From: Adiantum capillus-veneris
Taxonomy: Eukaryota > Streptophyta > Polypodiopsida > Polypodiales > Pteridaceae
NCBI GenBank assembly: GCA_014529385.2
Contig: CM043944.1
Location: forward strand, 176,815,740 to 176,879,739
Direction: 5' to 3'
Length of the DNA: 64,000 nucleotides
Under the pieces are notes generated by a model that was given only the letters and a program-made list of their open reading frames with translations, searched no databases and was not told the DNA's origin. Positions 11,146-22,280 of the stretch are shown here, one piece after another. Each line of letters starts with the position of its first letter. Within the stretch, counting starts at the first letter, position 1. The position numbers were made by a program, and so were the translations under genes.

Positions 11146-11742
11146 TTGGATATAAAAACTAGATGTATTTCACACTATGATTGGAATGAAGATCCTTTTG
11201 GGACACCAAATTTTCCTATTCCCAAAGATGCAATTTTCCATATTAACGGTGTGGATTTTGAAGTGAGACTTTTGTGTATTCAAGGAGCTGGTTATGGGCT
11301 ATTTGTGCAAACTACCTTGGAAAGTGGTGCGACTATTCTAAACTATGCAAGGACTAAGTATAGATTTCAAGACTGGAAAAAGATATGAAAAATATTTCCA
11401 AGAGCTTCTAAATATTCTCTTTTAGAGGATCCAAACATAGAAGAAGAGGAAGATCAATCATAAATTATTGATTATGTAGAAGAAGGAAACGTGTCGGGCT
11501 ATATAAATAGTTCTCACAGTACAAGTGTCTATCCCAATGTACGCTATACATTTGATCCAAATTTTCCACCTTGGCATAAATGCACCTCTTCACACATCAA
11601 GTTAGCATATGCATTGAGACTATTTGTCAAGTTGAATCAAGAGGAGAGTTGTTTGCTTACTATGACTTTACTTGACATTGTAAAGTATTGTACATGGATG
11701 GAAATCTCAAGTACATGCATCATTTTCATTTTTCATGGATGA
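11146..11742 (+). pseudogene. SET-domain-like fragment
   Basis: One frame is open for about 80 codons, then crosses a TGA at 11,386 and a TAA at 11,461 and continues to 11,742. Segments include VDFEVRLLCIQGAGYGLFVQ, LESGATILNYARTKYRFQDW and, after the stops, GYINSSHSTSVYPNVRYTFD. Gly-x-Gly-Tyr-Gly-Leu-Phe followed by a Gly-x-x-Ile-x-x-Tyr turn matches the N-SET start (GxGlGlfa...G..i..Y.G), and the YINSSHSTSVYPNV block lies where SET proteins carry the RFINHxC-type motif. The NHSC cysteine is absent. SET proteins are mostly protein lysine methyltransferases. A TTTTTGCAG acceptor lies just upstream (11,121-11,129), so this may be an exon. Two in-frame stops argue for decay. Confidence 0.5.
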
Positions 11743-11904
11743 AATCTCAAGTGCATGTAGCATTTGATTATTGTTTAGTTTATGCTCAATGAGAATCTAG
11801 AGTGCTCTTATGCTTTGTGTGTTGTCTAACTTATTTGATTATGTTGGCCATAGAATCTTGATTCTACTCTAGATTTGTTATAAATCTTGCCAAAATTTAA
11901 TCAA

Positions 11905-12190
11905 TGTATAGTTTAGACAAGTGGTGGGGCTTCAAACATTACTGTCTTAAAAAAGTGGATCTATCTTACTTGAATAAGTGGTGGTCTTTGAATCCAAATC
12001 TAAGCCAAATCTCTAATTGTTTGCTTGTAGTCTAGGTTGGACATTTGGTTGACCTTGTATCCATGTTTCCACAACAAGTTGTGGCTTTTAGTTTTCACTT
12101 TAAGTACTCATCTTTAATAAAGTTTAGGATGGAAAATGTTGCTTTAGTAGATTGTATTTTAGATAAGTGGTGTTTTGTGTACCAATGCTG
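11905..12190 (+). repeat. Stray forward minisatellite units
   Basis: Single divergent units of the same family (TTTAGACAAGTGGTGGGGCTT near 11,911; GAATAAGTGGTGGTCTTTG near 11,963; TAGATAAGTGGTG near 12,160) interrupt the sequence between the SET-like and FCP1-like segments. All are in forward orientation. Confidence 0.7.
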
Positions 12191-12333
12191 AAAATGGCTG
12201 CAAGGATTCTAACAACGATTTTACCTTAAATAAATTTCTTACTAGGAGTTCTACATGTAAATATAGTGAGTTAAATTCTAGTGAGTTTTGAGATACCAAT
12301 TGTGTATGTGTTTTCTTAGATTCACAAACTAGG

Positions 12334-13517
12334 ATGGATAATGCTCCTATGGTTCAGTCAACAACTATAGAATCCATTGATTCTATGGTTTTTGAAGTGC
12401 CCAAGATGGATGATATTTCTATACTAGAGTCTAGTGTTGTGCAACTTAAGCAAGCTTGCAATAATGAGAACCAGGAATCGATGCTTCAAAAATGCAACAT
12501 ACATCAAAAGAGACTGAAAAGTCCACTCACGAGCTATTGCCAATTGCTACTACTTCATGTAGTGTAGATGTTGAGAAATCCATGCTTACAGCTATATTGG
12601 ATTTAAATGGTCTATTGTTGAAACGTTCCCCTCAACCATCCTCACACCACAACTCAGTGCAAACGAATTCAAAAGGATATATTATACTCAGGTCAGGTTG
12701 CATCCAATTCTTGAAGACTATTTTACAGAGGTTTAATGTTGCAATTTGGTCGACAGCTACTATAAATAATGTGTATCAAATCCTTGGAGCACTAAACAAC
12801 TTAGCTGAGGATACATTGCCTTTCTTTGCAATTTGGTTGCAAGATGTTTGCTACATCGCTCAAACTCAAAAATTGTTTAGACTCAACAATCCAAACATTG
12901 AGGCAATGTTCAAGCCTCTAGCAAAAATTGCCATGGGGTTTGAATGTGATCCACAAAGAAAAATGCTTATTGATGACTCTTCTTACAAGGGATGTATTTC
13001 ACCAGCAAACAATTGCATTTTGCCACCACAACTTGATGCTGAGAAGATGGTTGACAATATGCTCTTGGAGGAGCTACTGCCATACTTGTTTCAGCTTGAT
13101 CACAAAAGGGATGTGCGTGATTTAATTGCTTCTAATCGTTATGGACAACCTATAGTGACAAATGATAGTGAATACAAACAAATCATGGAGTATTGGAAGC
13201 AAAAAAATGATGTTTGGTCAGCTAAGATGTTCTTTACAAGAAGAATACCACCTGCAAAGAGTGACAGAGGTGAAACTATCATTGAAGACGCAAGTGACAC
13301 AAGCCACTGCAATGAAATGAGAACAGCCTAAATACAAGAAATATTGGAAAAGGAGAGTACACACATTGACAGCATGAAGGCATCACAATTGACCACTTTA
13401 GCTAGGCAATTGGGTTGTAACACAAAAGGAGTTTTGAAGGCATCCACAGCAAAGGCTTATGTAAATAAGGTGAACGTTGAGAACAATCTTCTAAGGCTAG
13501 ATAGAAAACAACCCTAA
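12334..13517 (+). pseudogene. FCP1/NIF-like HAD phosphatase with SAP-like tail, frame-disrupted
   Basis: A frame opening at 12,334 (first Met) gives an acidic N-terminus, and a second frame from 12,492 carries the main domain for 279 codons. Its residues about 35-42 read ILDLNGLL, the FCP1 motif I position (normally DxDxT/V) with Asn in place of the second Asp. IILRSGCIQFLKTILQRF and VAIWSTAT follow, and near residue 156 MLIDDSSYKG matches HAD motif IV with both Asp present. Plant-type FCP1-like proteins with DLNGLL are familiar; FCP1 relatives dephosphorylate the RNA polymerase II CTD, but the D-to-N change makes activity doubtful. After a TAA at 13,329 the frame stays open to 13,517 and reads DSMKASQLTTLARQLG, which resembles a SAP DNA-binding helix pair. 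One frameshift and one stop suggest a pseudogene. It is enclosed by the inverted minisatellite arrays. Confidence 0.6.
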
Positions 13518-14479
13518 GGTACTAGTGACATGTCATATATTCTTGATAAACATGCTTGAAAACTCATGTGCATGGTATCTAAAAAATATTTCTTTTATTC
13601 CTTCCTGTAGGATCTTACAAAAGATATTACTAGATGGAGCTCAATCAATAGAGATTTTGATATATTTTCTCAAAATAATGAAGCAATCACCTACATTTTT
13701 TCAATTTCTTGAGAGATTTTCTTTTAATTTGTAATCATCAAATGAAATGAAAAGTATCCTTCTTATTAAGATTGCTGATCTTTTTTCTTGTTCAAAACTT
13801 TCAACTGTGATTTATAGTTTTGTTAGCATTAGATTGTGCTTTTTTAGTTTGAAAAAAAGCTGTCAAAGACCAAGTCTTTTTGCTTTACTTAAGTTATTAA
13901 TTGTGAAAGATACAAGTCTTTTTGCTTTACTTAAGTTATTGATTGTCTATGTAATAGTCTTTAAAACAATATCGGATGGCTTTCTTGCTCCCATGTCTCA
14001 CATTGGTGTTTAGGTAAGACAAGTGGTGACCTTGAAAGTATGGTCTCATATCTTGATCAAGTGAAGAGACATGAAGCTTAAACATCACTACTATGTATCT
14101 ATTGTTAAACTCCATCGAGACAAAGATACTAGAGTGCCAAATTGCAGTCTAGTTTAAGTGAAAATCCATTTGAGCTAAGTTAAAACTTAGAGTGCCTCAT
14201 TTTTCTATGTTTCTACCCCATCAAGGAATTTCGAATCCAGCACAAACCAACTAAGACTCTTTTGGAGCCTAGATAGGACAATTCATGGAGCTTAAGAAAC
14301 TTATTATTGAGTTAGAGTCTAGTTTAGATAAGCAAAAGATCTTCAAACCATCACTTGACTTTCTTACTATTCAATATTCAAAGTCCCTTGAGGCTAACAC
14401 ATTACATACCTACTTGTAACCTAACTAATGAGTAAGTATATATATCTAAGCAAGTATATATAATGAGTCTTCAAACTAA
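13518..14479. other. AT-rich spacer, no gene seen
   Basis: T-rich sequence with small unrelated frames. It contains a 42-bp direct tandem duplication at 13,871-13,947 (unit beginning CAAGTCTTTTTGCTTTAC) and one stray forward minisatellite unit near 14,014 (AGACAAGTGGTGACCTTG). No coding motif is visible. Confidence 0.6.
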
Positions 14480-16890
14480 TAAACCAAGGGAAGAGAGTAG
14501 CAAGGTCCACTACTTGTCCAAGATCAGCTCTAGACAACATAGAAAGATGCTAGTTCTACTAATTGTCTAATTATAGGCATGGGGAAATGATAGAAGGTTG
14601 ACCACTTTTCCAACCTATCATCTCTAGTAAGATGGGAGGTTTGGCCTTAAGATTCACCATGTAACCAACCTATACGTCATTGTATTATGAAGAGTAGAAA
14701 AGAAAAGCTTCACCACTTGTCCAAGCTAGTTCTAAAATCAACATGGAGATAAGCAAGCTCCACCATTTTTCCAAGCTCTCTTCCATTGAAACATGAAAAA
14801 CCCCAATTATGTTGTACAAGGGGGACTTTTTTCCAAGTTCCACCACTTGTCCAAGCTAGGATCCATTCAAACATTGAAATAAACAAAGCACCACAACTCG
14901 TCCAACCTTTAGAGTTTCAAAGTGTATGGGTTGTCTAAACTACGTATGGGAAGATAATTGAAGGTACACCACTTGAAACATGGAGAGAAGCAAGCTCCAC
15001 CATGTCTCCAATATGCTAGACTCCATTGAAACACACTAAACCCATGATATTTTGTACATAGGGGATGTACATTCAAGGTCCACCACTTGTCCAACCTAGT
15101 ATCCCTAGTAGCTTGATAGGTTTGGTCTCAAGATTCACCACTTTTCCACTCTATGTCATTGTATTAAAAAGGATTGGGTGTTAAGGTTCAACACATGTCC
15201 AACCTATAAGGTTATATCTTAAATGGTATTTTTTCTCACAACTTGAAATACCCATGATATGTTTTACATGGGGATTTTGTTTCAATGTCCACCACTTGTC
15301 CAAGCTAGGCTATATTGAAACATGGAGATAAGAATGCTCCACCATTTCTCCAAAATAGGCTTCATTGAAACATGGAGAGAAGCAATCTCCACCATGTCTC
15401 CAAGCTAGGATCCATTTAAATACCCTAAACCCATTATATTTTGTACATGGGGGGTTTTATTTCAAGGCCCACCACTTGTATAACCTATTATACCTAGTAG
15501 AACGAGTGGTTTGGTCTCAAGATTCACCACTTGTACACTCTATGTCATTATATTAAGAAGAACTATGTGTTAAGGTCCACCACTTGTCCAACCTATAAGG
15601 TTATATCTTAAATGGTATCCTTTCTCACCATTTGAAAGGCCCATGATATGTTTTACATGGGGGTTTCATTCCAAGGTCCACCACTTGTACAAGCTAACTC
15701 TATTCAAAGATAGAGAGAAGCAAAGGTCCCCACTTGTCAAAGCTAGGCTCCATTCAAACATGGAGAGAAGTAAACTCCATCATTTTTCCAAGATAGGTGC
15801 CATCCAAACATGGAGAGAATCAAGATCTACCATGTCTCCAAGATGCTAGGTTCCATTGAAACACCCTAGAAGCATGATATTTTCTACATGGGGTGTTTAC
15901 ATTCAAGGTCCATCACTTGTCTAGCCTATTATACATAGTATCATGGGTGGTTTGGTCTTAAAGTTCACCACTTATCCACTCTATGTAATTATATTAATAG
16001 GAACTGGGTGTTAAGGTCCACCACTTGTCCAACCTATAAGGTTATATCTTAAATGGTATCCTTCACCACTTGTCAAGGTCCACCACCACTTGTCGAACCT
16101 ATCAGGTTATATCTTGAATGATATTTTTTCTCATCACTTGTAATGCCCATGGTATGTTTTACAAAGGGGTTTTGTTACAAGATCCACCACTTGTACAAGC
16201 TAACTCTATTGAAACATAGAGAGAAGCGAAGGTCTACCACTTGTCCAAGATAGGCTTCATTGAAACATGGAGAGGAGGATGCTCCACCATTTCTCCAAGA
16301 TAGGTTCCATTGAAACAAGGAGAGAAGCAATCTCCACCATGTCTCCAAGCTAGGATCCATTGAAATACCCTAAAACCAAAATATTTTATACATGAGGAAT
16401 TTACATTCAAGGTCCACCACTTGTCCAACTTATTATTCCTAGTAGCACGAGTGGTTTGGTCTCAAGATTCACCACTTTTACACTCTATGTCATTAAATTA
16501 AGAAGAGCTATGTGTTAAGGTCCACCATTTGTCCAACCTATAAGGTTATATCTTAAATGGTATCCTTTCTCACCACTTAAAATGCCCATGATATGTTTTA
16601 CATGGGGGTTTCATTCCAAGGTCCACCACTTATACAAGATAACTATATTCAAACATAGAGAGAAAAAAAGGTCAACCACTTGTCCAAGCTAGGCTCCATT
16701 GAAACATGGAGAGAAGGAACCGCCACTGTTTCTCCTAGATAGGCTCCATTGAAACATGGAAAGACGTAAGCTCCACCATGTCTCCGAGATGCTAAGCTCC
16801 ATTGAACTACCCAAAACCCATGATATTTTGGACATGGGGGGTTTACATTCAAGGTCCACCACTTGTCCAACCTATTATCCCGGTTTGGTC
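14480..16890 (-). repeat. Minisatellite array, reverse orientation, with higher-order repeats
   Basis: Here the family is reversed: AAGGTCCACCACTTGTCCAA, followed by GCTAGGCTCCATTGAAACATG and GAGAGAAGCAA. Above the basic unit lies a higher-order repeat marked by GTTATATCTT at 15,211, 15,600, 16,041, 16,106 and 16,545 (spacings 389, 441, 65 and 439), each followed by a CCCATGATATGTTTTACATG segment and two or three basic units. Similarity between successive higher-order units is clearly greater than between basic units, so the array grew recently by unequal exchange. Confidence 0.92.
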
Positions 16891-17136
16891 TTATCATTAG
16901 GAAATATCGGAGGTCATTTGGAGGGCCTTCTAAGCAAATGTATTTTTCGCACTCTCTCTCTAGAAAATATGGCGAATAATAGAGGTGGGTCTTTCATGGT
17001 AAAAGTTCAAAAAGTGTACTTTAAGTAGATTCTTTACTCTTTTGAACATTTGTCGTAATGATTGAGGGATAATCTTCTTTTCAGTTGCATTGAATGGACC
17101 TCGTCAACATGGAGGGAATGAGGCTAACATGGAGGG

Positions 17137-17763
17137 ATGAAGGCGCATCCGCCTATTCACTTTTCAATAAACCTGCACCTTTGGCTAATGGCGCACTCCT
17201 CAAATGGCACAAATGCTACACAAAAACGAGCCAAATATCACCTTCACATTGATTTGGACAATGAGTACCAAGCATTGATTGAGCGTAGTAAAGCAAACAC
17301 ACATATACCTCCCGCATCCATAGACACGCTCAGAACTCAGGGAGCTAAACACATAGATATCTGGACAAGAGGCTCTCTCTATCCTAAGAATCCAATGACT
17401 AATGCGTCTCCACTGTTTGTCAATCCTACAAGCTTATTGACCTTTGCTAGTGATGGAGAAAAGGGCCTTCTGGGTTATTGTAAATCTCTTACAAGGGAAG
17501 CTAAAACTTATAAAGGCATTCTCCAAGCTCAACGATGTGAGATTGTTCGTCTTTCACGTTTGGATTCTACAGATCAGGTTACCATTTTGCAACACAAAAG
17601 AGAGCTACAAGAACTGAAAGGAAAGGTACGAAGTTGTCAAATGAAGGACACCATCTTGGGTGGTCGTATCCGAAAGAAGAAATTGCGCAATCTTGAAACA
17701 TTGCAGGTTGCATCTGGAGGTCTCAAGAAAAGAATTCGAGCATTATGCCTCTTGGTTGACTAA
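17137..17763 (+). CDS. ORF of unknown function with coiled-coil and basic segment
   Basis: An open frame of 208 codons from ATG 17,137 to TAA 17,761. The first 70 residues are polar without clear fold cues, and HIDLDNEYQALIERSK is a likely helix. Residues about 115-185 (EAKTYKGILQAQRCEIVRLS through LQHKRELQELKGKVRSC) have a heptad-like pattern with a likely coiled coil, and GGRIRKKKLR is a basic patch. I recognise no family. It lies just right of the reverse array and is followed, after a T-rich stretch ending ATGTAG at 17,880, by exon-like frames in the same direction. It may therefore be the first exon(s) of the gene at 17,880-19,735. The frame is intact over its length. Confidence 0.4.
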   Translation: MKAHPPIHFSINLHLWLMAHSSNGTNATQKRAKYHLHIDLDNEYQALIERSKANTHIPPASIDTLRTQGAKHIDIWTRGSLYPKNPMTNASPLFVNPTSLLTFASDGEKGLLGYCKSLTREAKTYKGILQAQRCEIVRLSRLDSTDQVTILQHKRELQELKGKVRSCQMKDTILGGRIRKKKLRNLETLQVASGGLKKRIRALCLLVD

Positions 17764-17879
17764 ATTGTCTTAGTTAAGTAAATTTTTTGTTTTTTCTTGT
17801 TATGCATTGTTTTCATGTGCCTAAATAGTGTTAGTGAAGTAATTTTTTTGTTATTTACTTATGCATTGTCTTCATGTAG

Positions 17880-19735
17880 GGATTCAATCTATCCTGACAA
17901 GGAAAATATTGACCCCAAAGCCAATATAGGAAAGAGATTGAAGCCACTTATAAGTAGAAGCCTTGCAGCAGATATAGTACATGACAAGAAGTTTAAGGTC
18001 CTATAGTGAAATGTAGTGGACCGCTTTATTTCAGAGAACTCACTGCCTGCAAAAGAGATACAAGGCACACTTGAACACTTTATGCAAAAGAGGATATTCA
18101 ACTATACAGAAATATGTCTCATCCATCTTTGTTAAGAAGGGAATAAAATCCAAACTTTTACCATCAACCTCAAGTGTTTGGAAAGAGAGGCTTTAGCTTA
18201 ACGACGCACATGGAGAATATCTTGGACATCCCTTTCATATTAAAGCAACTTACAGTGTCCATGGAGAAAACATGGCATATGATGAGTTCAAAAATATTTT
18301 TATGGACCTGCAGATGTTGCAGAAGAGAATGGTGGAGTTTTACAACATCACATTTGAAGAGTCACGAGGGGTATTACATTTTGTGTTGAAACTGGATGAG
18401 TGTAAGCTTGTTAAAGAGAAGAAGCTAGAGCGTGTTACTATTACTTTAATGAATAGAGCCCTCTCAAAGTGTTCAATCAAAATCTAACATATGGTGGCTT
18501 GGTGCTTTTGAGGTAAGCGAGATTCTCAGCTAAGCCAAATATTCACATCTACTTAAGTCTCATTTATTTTGTGTTGCAAGCAAAGAAAGAAGATCATGAG
18601 ATTCTATATTGGGTGTTCCATCAAACTAATGTTCTGGAGGTGATTGATCGACAGACTAACCAGGGAGAGGTACTGATTTAGATGGAAGGGGAAACTTTCA
18701 AGTTCAGTGGCATCTTGCAGGTGACCTAAAAACATTAAAGTGCATGTATAATTGTGGAGTGGGTGCAATGGAAAAGTCACCGTGTTTGTTCTGCATGGAG
18801 CCTGCAAAGGTCATGGACCCAAAGTAGTGGAGAAAAGCTCCAACACGTCACATTGAGGACCTTGCTTTTCGGTCGGTTTTGAAAATACCACTTGTGAATG
18901 TCCACATATGTACAATGCATGCCCTTTGTAGAATTGTGGAGAAATTGGTCTACTTATATATCGGGTTTGCTTGGAAAATCAAGAACTCAGCAAAGCGACA
19001 AGTGGCCCTGCAATGCTTAGAATTGGTACTGCGGGATATGGGGCTTCATGGTGGCAATGTGAAAATCGAGTGGATGAAAAGAGATCAACTGCTGCGAAGG
19101 ATGTCCCATGCAAACCATCCATCGGTGGTGTGAAGGCACGTAGGTTTTTATCTAAACCCCAAGGAATACGAGATCCGAAACTAACAAAACATGGAAAAAT
19201 ATATAACACATCTTATGTTAGCAAGGTAGAGTATTAGATCTGGAAAAAGCTACATATTGCAGTCAAATATCAAGAACCAACTACTCGTAACGCGAAGGCT
19301 GAGGTTTGGCGATCGATAGACATGCTATTTTTGATGTGCGACAAAGATGACTGGTCACAAGGTGATATGAACAAGTTCAAGGAGAATCTCAACCTTCTCA
19401 AGAAATCATTCAAGACAGCATGGATAGACACCTAGATTACTCACTACATGGTATTATTGTGTATTTGATTCTCTTTTATGTGTAACTATGTGAGTGTAAA
19501 ACATTTTAAGTGATCTGTTTTCATATCCAGCACATCATTTTCAATCATTTACCATATTTTATACAAAAGTATGGAAACCCGGTAATATGGAATACCCAAG
19601 GGATGGAAAAGTCTCATTACATGGCGAAAAGTGCTTATTTCAGGCACACACGACATGGTGGCTCTCGAATCAAGGCTAATAGTTTGAGAGAACTATTTGA
19701 ATGGTTCTATCGTAGAATCATTCATTGAATGTAGG
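17880..19735 (+). pseudogene. Multi-exon decayed gene of unknown, probably repetitive family
   Basis: A chain of frames: DSIYPDKENIDPKAN (from 17,881), MAYDEFKNIFMDLQMLQKRM (18,272), LKTLKCMYNCGVGAMEKS and PCLFCMEP (about 18,725-18,810, a CxxxC ... CxxC zinc-ligand-like set), NVHICTMHALCRIVEKLVYL (18,894), KPSIGGVKARRFLSKP (shifted by about 19,115), and WNTQGMEKSHYMAKSAYFRH then TRHGG (19,580-19,663). An intron from about 19,449 (ATG|GTATTATTG) to 19,531 (ATATCCAG|CAC) would join HYM to HIIF. The conserved His/Cys pattern and strong islands of conservation fit a transposon- or virus-type enzyme, but I cannot name it. In-frame stops (for example after VMDPK at about 18,825) and frameshifts mark it as decayed. 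Confidence 0.4.
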
Positions 19736-19964
19736 CAAAAGAAGTCTTAGCCTCTTCAGTAACAACACAAGCCATCAGACATTTACAACAAAAAAAAGTT
19801 ATAGATCAATGGCATACAACTACTCCTGTGCTCATGAAGGTCAACGAAGGTGGAGAGAGACAATGGTGTATGTGAACCGCAAGTGGAGAAAGATACTCTG
19901 AGTGGATGACATTGTACAAAATTTCTATAATACATGATCTTATACAAGTGCTACTTGAAGTGTA
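19736..19964. other. Intergenic between convergent genes
   Basis: Short region between the 3' ends of the plus-strand and minus-strand genes. A broken continuation of the plus gene may extend to about 19,870 (QAIRHLQQKKVIDQWHTTTP). Confidence 0.4.
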
Positions 19965-20423
19965 TCAAGATTTTGAAGGTTCAATTTTGTTTTTTGGCAC
20001 ATCACCCTTGTAACGAATCATGAGATGTTTGCCATACTCTAAAAGTTCATCCGGGTTTTGTCTGCCAAGACCTAGTGCCATTGCTGTGTAAGTGTAGTAA
20101 TACGCTGCCCGACCACCTGTAAAGCCCACGCAGTAACCAAAATAATCTCTGGCAAACACTTTGTCCACAAGAATGACTTTATCTGCACTTTTGGGCACCA
20201 TGGGTCCACCCAAGAAGCGTGATAGTGTCTTTAATGTGTAAGTTGCTATTGTACCCTCTTGTGACATTCCATTGTGAAAAACTATTATCGGCGACTCGCA
20301 AAGCTTTGAAAGGTACTGTTCTAGAGCCGCATCCCTTCCACGATACTTGTGAGTCCGCCGTCGAAGGAAGTCATCCTTGTCAGCAATCCAAGACTGCACA
20401 AATCATGTCTGAGTAAGTGACAG

Positions 20424-20454
<31 letters not shown>

Positions 20455-21670
20455 TCCCATGAAGCTCTCATTCTGCATAAAGAGGTTTTCTTGCCACAGG
20501 TCCACAGATATAGTTGACCCCTAACCTGAATGGTTAAACCAATCCTCCACTTCTTTGTGACTTGTTGATGGTCTTAGGCTTTGTCTTATTGCTTGGAATG
20601 TGGCTTCATCTGGTAGTGTCTCCTTGTATTTTTCAGTTTTCTCAAATCAACTTCGGAGGCATTCCATTGGATTGTTGGATGTCTCCATTGCCTCATCATC
20701 ACTACTATCCTATGAAACAAATCCACTCCTCTCCTCTTGGACTCCGGAAATGATAGCCAGGGAGAAGTCCTCCCTTAAATAAAAGATGCTTTGCACATCA
20801 TGTAAAAAAATTTCTATTGTTTTCACAGAGAGCATCTTACTTCTTTGTACTTCAATTGCCTCAACCTCAAGGTCGACTGTATTTCAACCTCCTCGACTTC
20901 TTGTATATGTGTTGTCTCCTTGCATTCTTCGTCTGGTGCTGCATCCTGCTCCTCTAACACCTCGTCAGGATTCTGCATGAGGAATCCAAACAAGCTGTTC
21001 AGGTAAATTATAAAGCCAAAGGATTCCTGAATAAGTTTGTAGTCTTTTTGGTGCAAAGGGCAAGCTGAATGTTGGCAAGCAGGTGGTAATTCCCTATACT
21101 TCTTCAGTCCTTGTCCTTTTCCATCGCAGTCATTTAAATGAACGGCAGTCATACTGGGCATAAAAACCCTCCCTACCTGCACCATCAGTTCAAAATGATC
21201 TCTGTAGGGCTGCAAGAATTCACTGTGCTGAGCTAAAAGGTCTTCAATATCAAATTTTGGGTTAAACATAGAATGAACTAGATCATATCTGTCCCCAGCA
21301 CCACACGATGCTGCAAAATCGAATAGCCTCTCATCAATTACAGCGGGGTCTTCTAGAGAAGGCACATCCTCTTTGGATTTACCTTTACTTGCACAAGGAA
21401 TGCTTGCTGGGAGATCTGCATCATCTGAGAAGTCTATATTTCTCTTTCTTGTGATTTTCTTGACAAGTAGTGTACAAGGTGAGAGACCCTTGTAGGGTGA
21501 GGGATCCTCTTGGCCTGCTGACCTCTCTGACTCATCTTCACAAATTGACTCTTCTTGATCAAATTCCTGACAAAAGTCAACAGCTCTTTTGGCAGAAATG
21601 CTAAGCAACTTAGCCTGCAAAGGCTGGAATTCCGGCACAAGCTCTGGGTCCGGTTTTAGTCTCTTCTGCC
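19965..21670 (-). CDS. Spliced gene of unknown family, two visible exons
   Basis: On the minus strand an open exon (about 21,670 to 20,841) is followed by donor GTAAGA at 20,840, an intron of 447 bp, acceptor TGTGCAG ending at 20,394, and an exon from 20,393 to the TGA at 19,965. Joining keeps the frame (KYKE to SWIADKDDF), giving over 400 residues. The N-terminal exon is acidic and Ser-rich, then FDFAASCGAGDRYDLVHSMF and LPPACQHSACPLHQKDYKLI (a possible C-x4-C-x2-H metal site). The second exon is globular (VILVDKVFARDYFGYCVGF, AAYYYTYTAMALGLGRQ). No in-frame stop is present, unlike its neighbours. No ATG lies at the start of the open stretch, so an upstream exon is probably missing or lies near the (CT)n cluster. 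I recognise no domain. It converges on the 17.9-19.7 kb gene, as paired genes of some DNA transposons do. Confidence 0.5.
20394..20840 (-). other. Intron of the minus-strand gene, with (CA)n
   Basis: The borders are GTAAGA (20,840 leftwards) and TGTGCAG (to 20,394) on the minus strand, phase 0. It contains a CA/TG microsatellite at about 20,426-20,450. Confidence 0.65.
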
Positions 21671-21714
21671 TACTGGACCTTAATCCTATTCATCAGGAAA
21701 CATGTCAAGTCTTT

Positions 21715-21748
<34 letters not shown>

Positions 21749-21803
21749 AATCACACCAAAAAACACACAAAGACACACTCTCTCTCTCTCTCTCTCTCAA
21801 TAG

Positions 21804-21863
21804 TACTAAAGGCACGCGTAGAGAGTTGCAAAGAGTCCTTGGTTGTCTCTGCGTTCCTTTAGG
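21804..21863. repeat. Palindromic mini-element, copy 1
   Basis: It begins GTACTAAAGGCACGCG and ends GCGTTCCTTTAGGAC, imperfect inverted termini around a middle with AGAGTTGCAAAGAG and TTGGTTGTCTCTG. It is flanked by (TC)n on the left and a GATA/GA tract on the right. Confidence 0.75.
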
Positions 21864-21873
21864 ACACAAATAT

Positions 21874-21911
<38 letters not shown>

Positions 21912-21923
21912 CTGCCTCTCAAC

Positions 21924-21985
21924 AGTACTAAAGGCGCGTGGAGAGAGTTGTAAAGGGTACTTGGTTGTCTCTGCGCGCCTTTAGT

Positions 21986-21987
<2 letters not shown>
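21924..21987. repeat. Palindromic mini-element, copy 2
   Basis: It begins GTACTAAAGGCGCGTGG and ends GCGCGCCTTTAGTAC, so the 14-bp ends are perfect inverted repeats. The middle matches copy 1. It is flanked by a GA tract on the left and (CA)(GA)n on the right. Confidence 0.85.
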
Positions 21988-22029
<42 letters not shown>

Positions 22030-22164
22030 TCTGTTTGCGACCCTGTGTGTGTGTATCTATGTCTATCTGTGTGTGTATGTGTGTGTGTGTTGAACAGTTT
22101 GGGCTTTTGTTTGTTTCCACACACACACACACACACACACACACTCTATGCTAGCTATTGTTAG

Positions 22165-22208
<44 letters not shown>

Positions 22209-22280
22209 TGAGAGATGACCTTTGTTGGCGGAGTTTGCAAAAACTCCATGGGAGCCATCTTCTTCATTGCTTTCTCTCTG

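Noticed and set aside
8870-16890. CRISPR-like array
   Set aside because: Units diverge, spacers are not uniform, and units occur in both orientations in eukaryotic DNA; this is a minisatellite.
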